The notes beneath the pieces are model-generated. The model saw only the letters and a program-made list of their open reading frames with translations. It searched no databases and was not told the origin of the DNA. Positions 13,557 to 14,765 of a stretch of 14,765 bases of DNA are shown here, in pieces. A program made the translations under genes and the position numbers. The stretch comes from JBLIOB01 sp047639575 (GTDB lineage: Bacteria; Bacteroidota; Bacteroidia; Flavobacteriales_D; Parvicellaceae), in NCBI GenBank assembly GCA_047639575.1, contig JBLIOB010000088.1, positions 1-14,765 of the forward strand, given 5' to 3'. The first letter of the stretch is position 1, and every line of letters begins with the position of its first letter.

Positions 13557-14765
13557 ATGAGCGAACGTATTCTCAAGGCCCTGATGCAACTATTTGCAAT
13601 TATTGCAAAAGTTGACATGGAGGAAGTTGATGGTGGCGGATTTAAAATTAGTGGTGGTGGACGAGATATTGTTAAGCAATTTCTTAGTCAAGAACTTAAC
13701 CAAGAGCTTGTAAATTCTTACATGGCTCTGTTCGATGAATATCTTACTGTTCATCAAGGAAAATCTAAGAAAAAGGACGGAAAAAAGAAAAGAACTTCCG
13801 TAAACTCTGTTAAAGTACTTAGAATCTGCACACAGATTAATGAGGAACTTACTCAGAAACAGAAATTAATCGTACTTATTCGTATCCTCGAGTTTATCTA
13901 TGCAAATGAGGAAGTAACCGAACAGGAATTAGAATTCGCAACTACTGTTGCCGAAACCTTTAATATCTCACCAGAAGAATATACTAGATGTAAAGATTTT
14001 GTAGAAATTAATGATTCCGACTTGGTTGACAACCAGCAATGGATGTTCGTTAATGCGCTTGAAAGCGCAGACTTAAAAGAAGGGCATCATCTTCATTCAG
14101 AAAGCATAGAAGGAAGAATTATTATTATTCGAGTGGAGTCGGTTAATACCTACTTCATGCGTTATCAAGGTAAATCTGACTTATACTTAAACGGTCAAAT
14201 ATTACCTCCTGAAAGAAACTTCATTCTAAATCAAGGTTCTTCAATTAGAAGTTCAAAGGTTAAACCAATTTACTATAGTGACATCATTGGGCGCTTCCTA
14301 AGTGATAATTCAACTTCAAAGATCAATTTTAAAACCGATGCAATTCAGTATCATTTTAAAGGTGGAAAAGTAGGTCTTCATCCAATCAACTTTTCTGAAG
14401 ATTCAGGTAAGCTAATTGGAATCATGGGTGGTTCTGGTGCTGGTAAGTCTACTTTATTGAACGTATTGAATGGGAATTATACTCCTACGGTAGGAACAGT
14501 AACTATCAATGGCATTGACATTCATAGAGATACTGATAACGTTGAAGGGCTTATAGGGTACGTTTCTCAAGATGATTTGTTGATTGAAGAACTTACCGTA
14601 TTCCAAAACCTCTTCTTTAACGCTAAGCTTTGCTTTGGCAGTTTGAGCGATAGCAAGATCTCTAAAATGGTTATGGGCACATTGAATGCCATTGGCCTAG
14701 CAGAAGCTAAAGATTTAAAAGTAGGAAGTCCATTAGAAAAAACAATTTCGGGTGGACAAAGAAAG
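13557..14765 (+). CDS. TerB-like/ABC (ABCG-type) transporter, 3' truncated
   Basis: The reading frame opens at an ATG at 13557 and stays open for 403 codons to the window edge, so only the N-terminal part is present. Residues 1-150 are helical with acidic/hydrophobic repeats resembling a TerB-like domain (QKLIVLIRILEFIYANEEVTEQELEF at about 102-127), carrying a lysine-rich insert at 69-79. Residues about 160-250 look beta-rich (EGRIIIIRVESV, LYLNGQ, SSIRSSKVKPIYYSDI) and may be FHA-like. The ABC ATPase follows: Walker A GGSGAGKST (291-299), Q-loop Q338 in YVSQDD and signature ISGGQRK (397-403). The RK after the signature is typical of ABCG/White-type half transporters, which place the ATPase before the membrane part. 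Walker B, the H-loop and any membrane domain lie beyond the window. The gene is preceded by two exported-protein genes. Confidence 0.88.
   Translation, partial: MSERILKALMQLFAIIAKVDMEEVDGGGFKISGGGRDIVKQFLSQELNQELVNSYMALFDEYLTVHQGKSKKKDGKKKRTSVNSVKVLRICTQINEELTQKQKLIVLIRILEFIYANEEVTEQELEFATTVAETFNISPEEYTRCKDFVEINDSDLVDNQQWMFVNALESADLKEGHHLHSESIEGRIIIIRVESVNTYFMRYQGKSDLYLNGQILPPERNFILNQGSSIRSSKVKPIYYSDIIGRFLSDNSTSKINFKTDAIQYHFKGGKVGLHPINFSEDSGKLIGIMGGSGAGKSTLLNVLNGNYTPTVGTVTINGIDIHRDTDNVEGLIGYVSQDDLLIEELTVFQNLFFNAKLCFGSLSDSKISKMVMGTLNAIGLAEAKDLKVGSPLEKTISGGQRK

Noticed and set aside
13557..14765. Tellurite-resistance operon suggested by the TerB-like domain
   Set aside because: No other ter genes are nearby, and the domain is fused to an ABC ATPase, so a tellurite role is not supported.

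Overview
The window looks like chromosomal DNA of a member of the Bacteroidota, most likely a flavobacterium-like lineage. The grounds are AT-rich coding sequence, A-rich leaders without strong Shine-Dalgarno sites, a TPR-sensor/LytTR two-component pair of the type common in that phylum, two candidate promoters resembling the Bacteroidota pattern (TTG, about 19 bp, TAnnTTTG), and exported proteins with motifs I associate with that phylum. I see no rRNA, tRNA, CRISPR array, insertion sequence or phage gene.

Layout. (1) Positions 60-3246, minus strand: a three-gene operon encoding a small lipoprotein, a membrane histidine kinase with a periplasmic TPR sensor, and a LytTR response regulator. Both junctions are 4-base ATGA overlaps, so the three products are probably made together. 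(2) 3247-3461: a divergent regulatory region with a good -7 box and a perfect 10-bp inverted repeat. (3) 3462-4247, plus strand: an unrecognised exported protein, Gln/Asn-rich, with eight tandem Leu-Pro pentads and a basic tail. Its stop codon overlaps that of the convergent gene. (4) 4244-9901, minus strand: pfkA, priA, a small acidic exported protein and a SulP anion transporter with a STAS domain, all closely spaced. (5) 10004-12058, plus strand: a sodium:solute symporter. (6) 12155 to the window end, plus strand: an apparent operon of a lipoprotein, a small exported protein and an ABC transporter. The transporter has a TerB-like N-terminus and an ABCG-type ATPase, and is cut by the window edge.

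Housekeeping functions are glycolysis (PfkA) and replication restart (PriA). Transport is covered by SulP, the symporter and the ABC protein. The least understood parts are the lipoprotein/TPR-kinase/LytTR module beside the repeat protein, and the lipoprotein/exported protein/TerB-ABC cluster. Several starts are set downstream of the longest open frame, because the inner ATG gives a clean signal peptide or the exact ATGA overlap.
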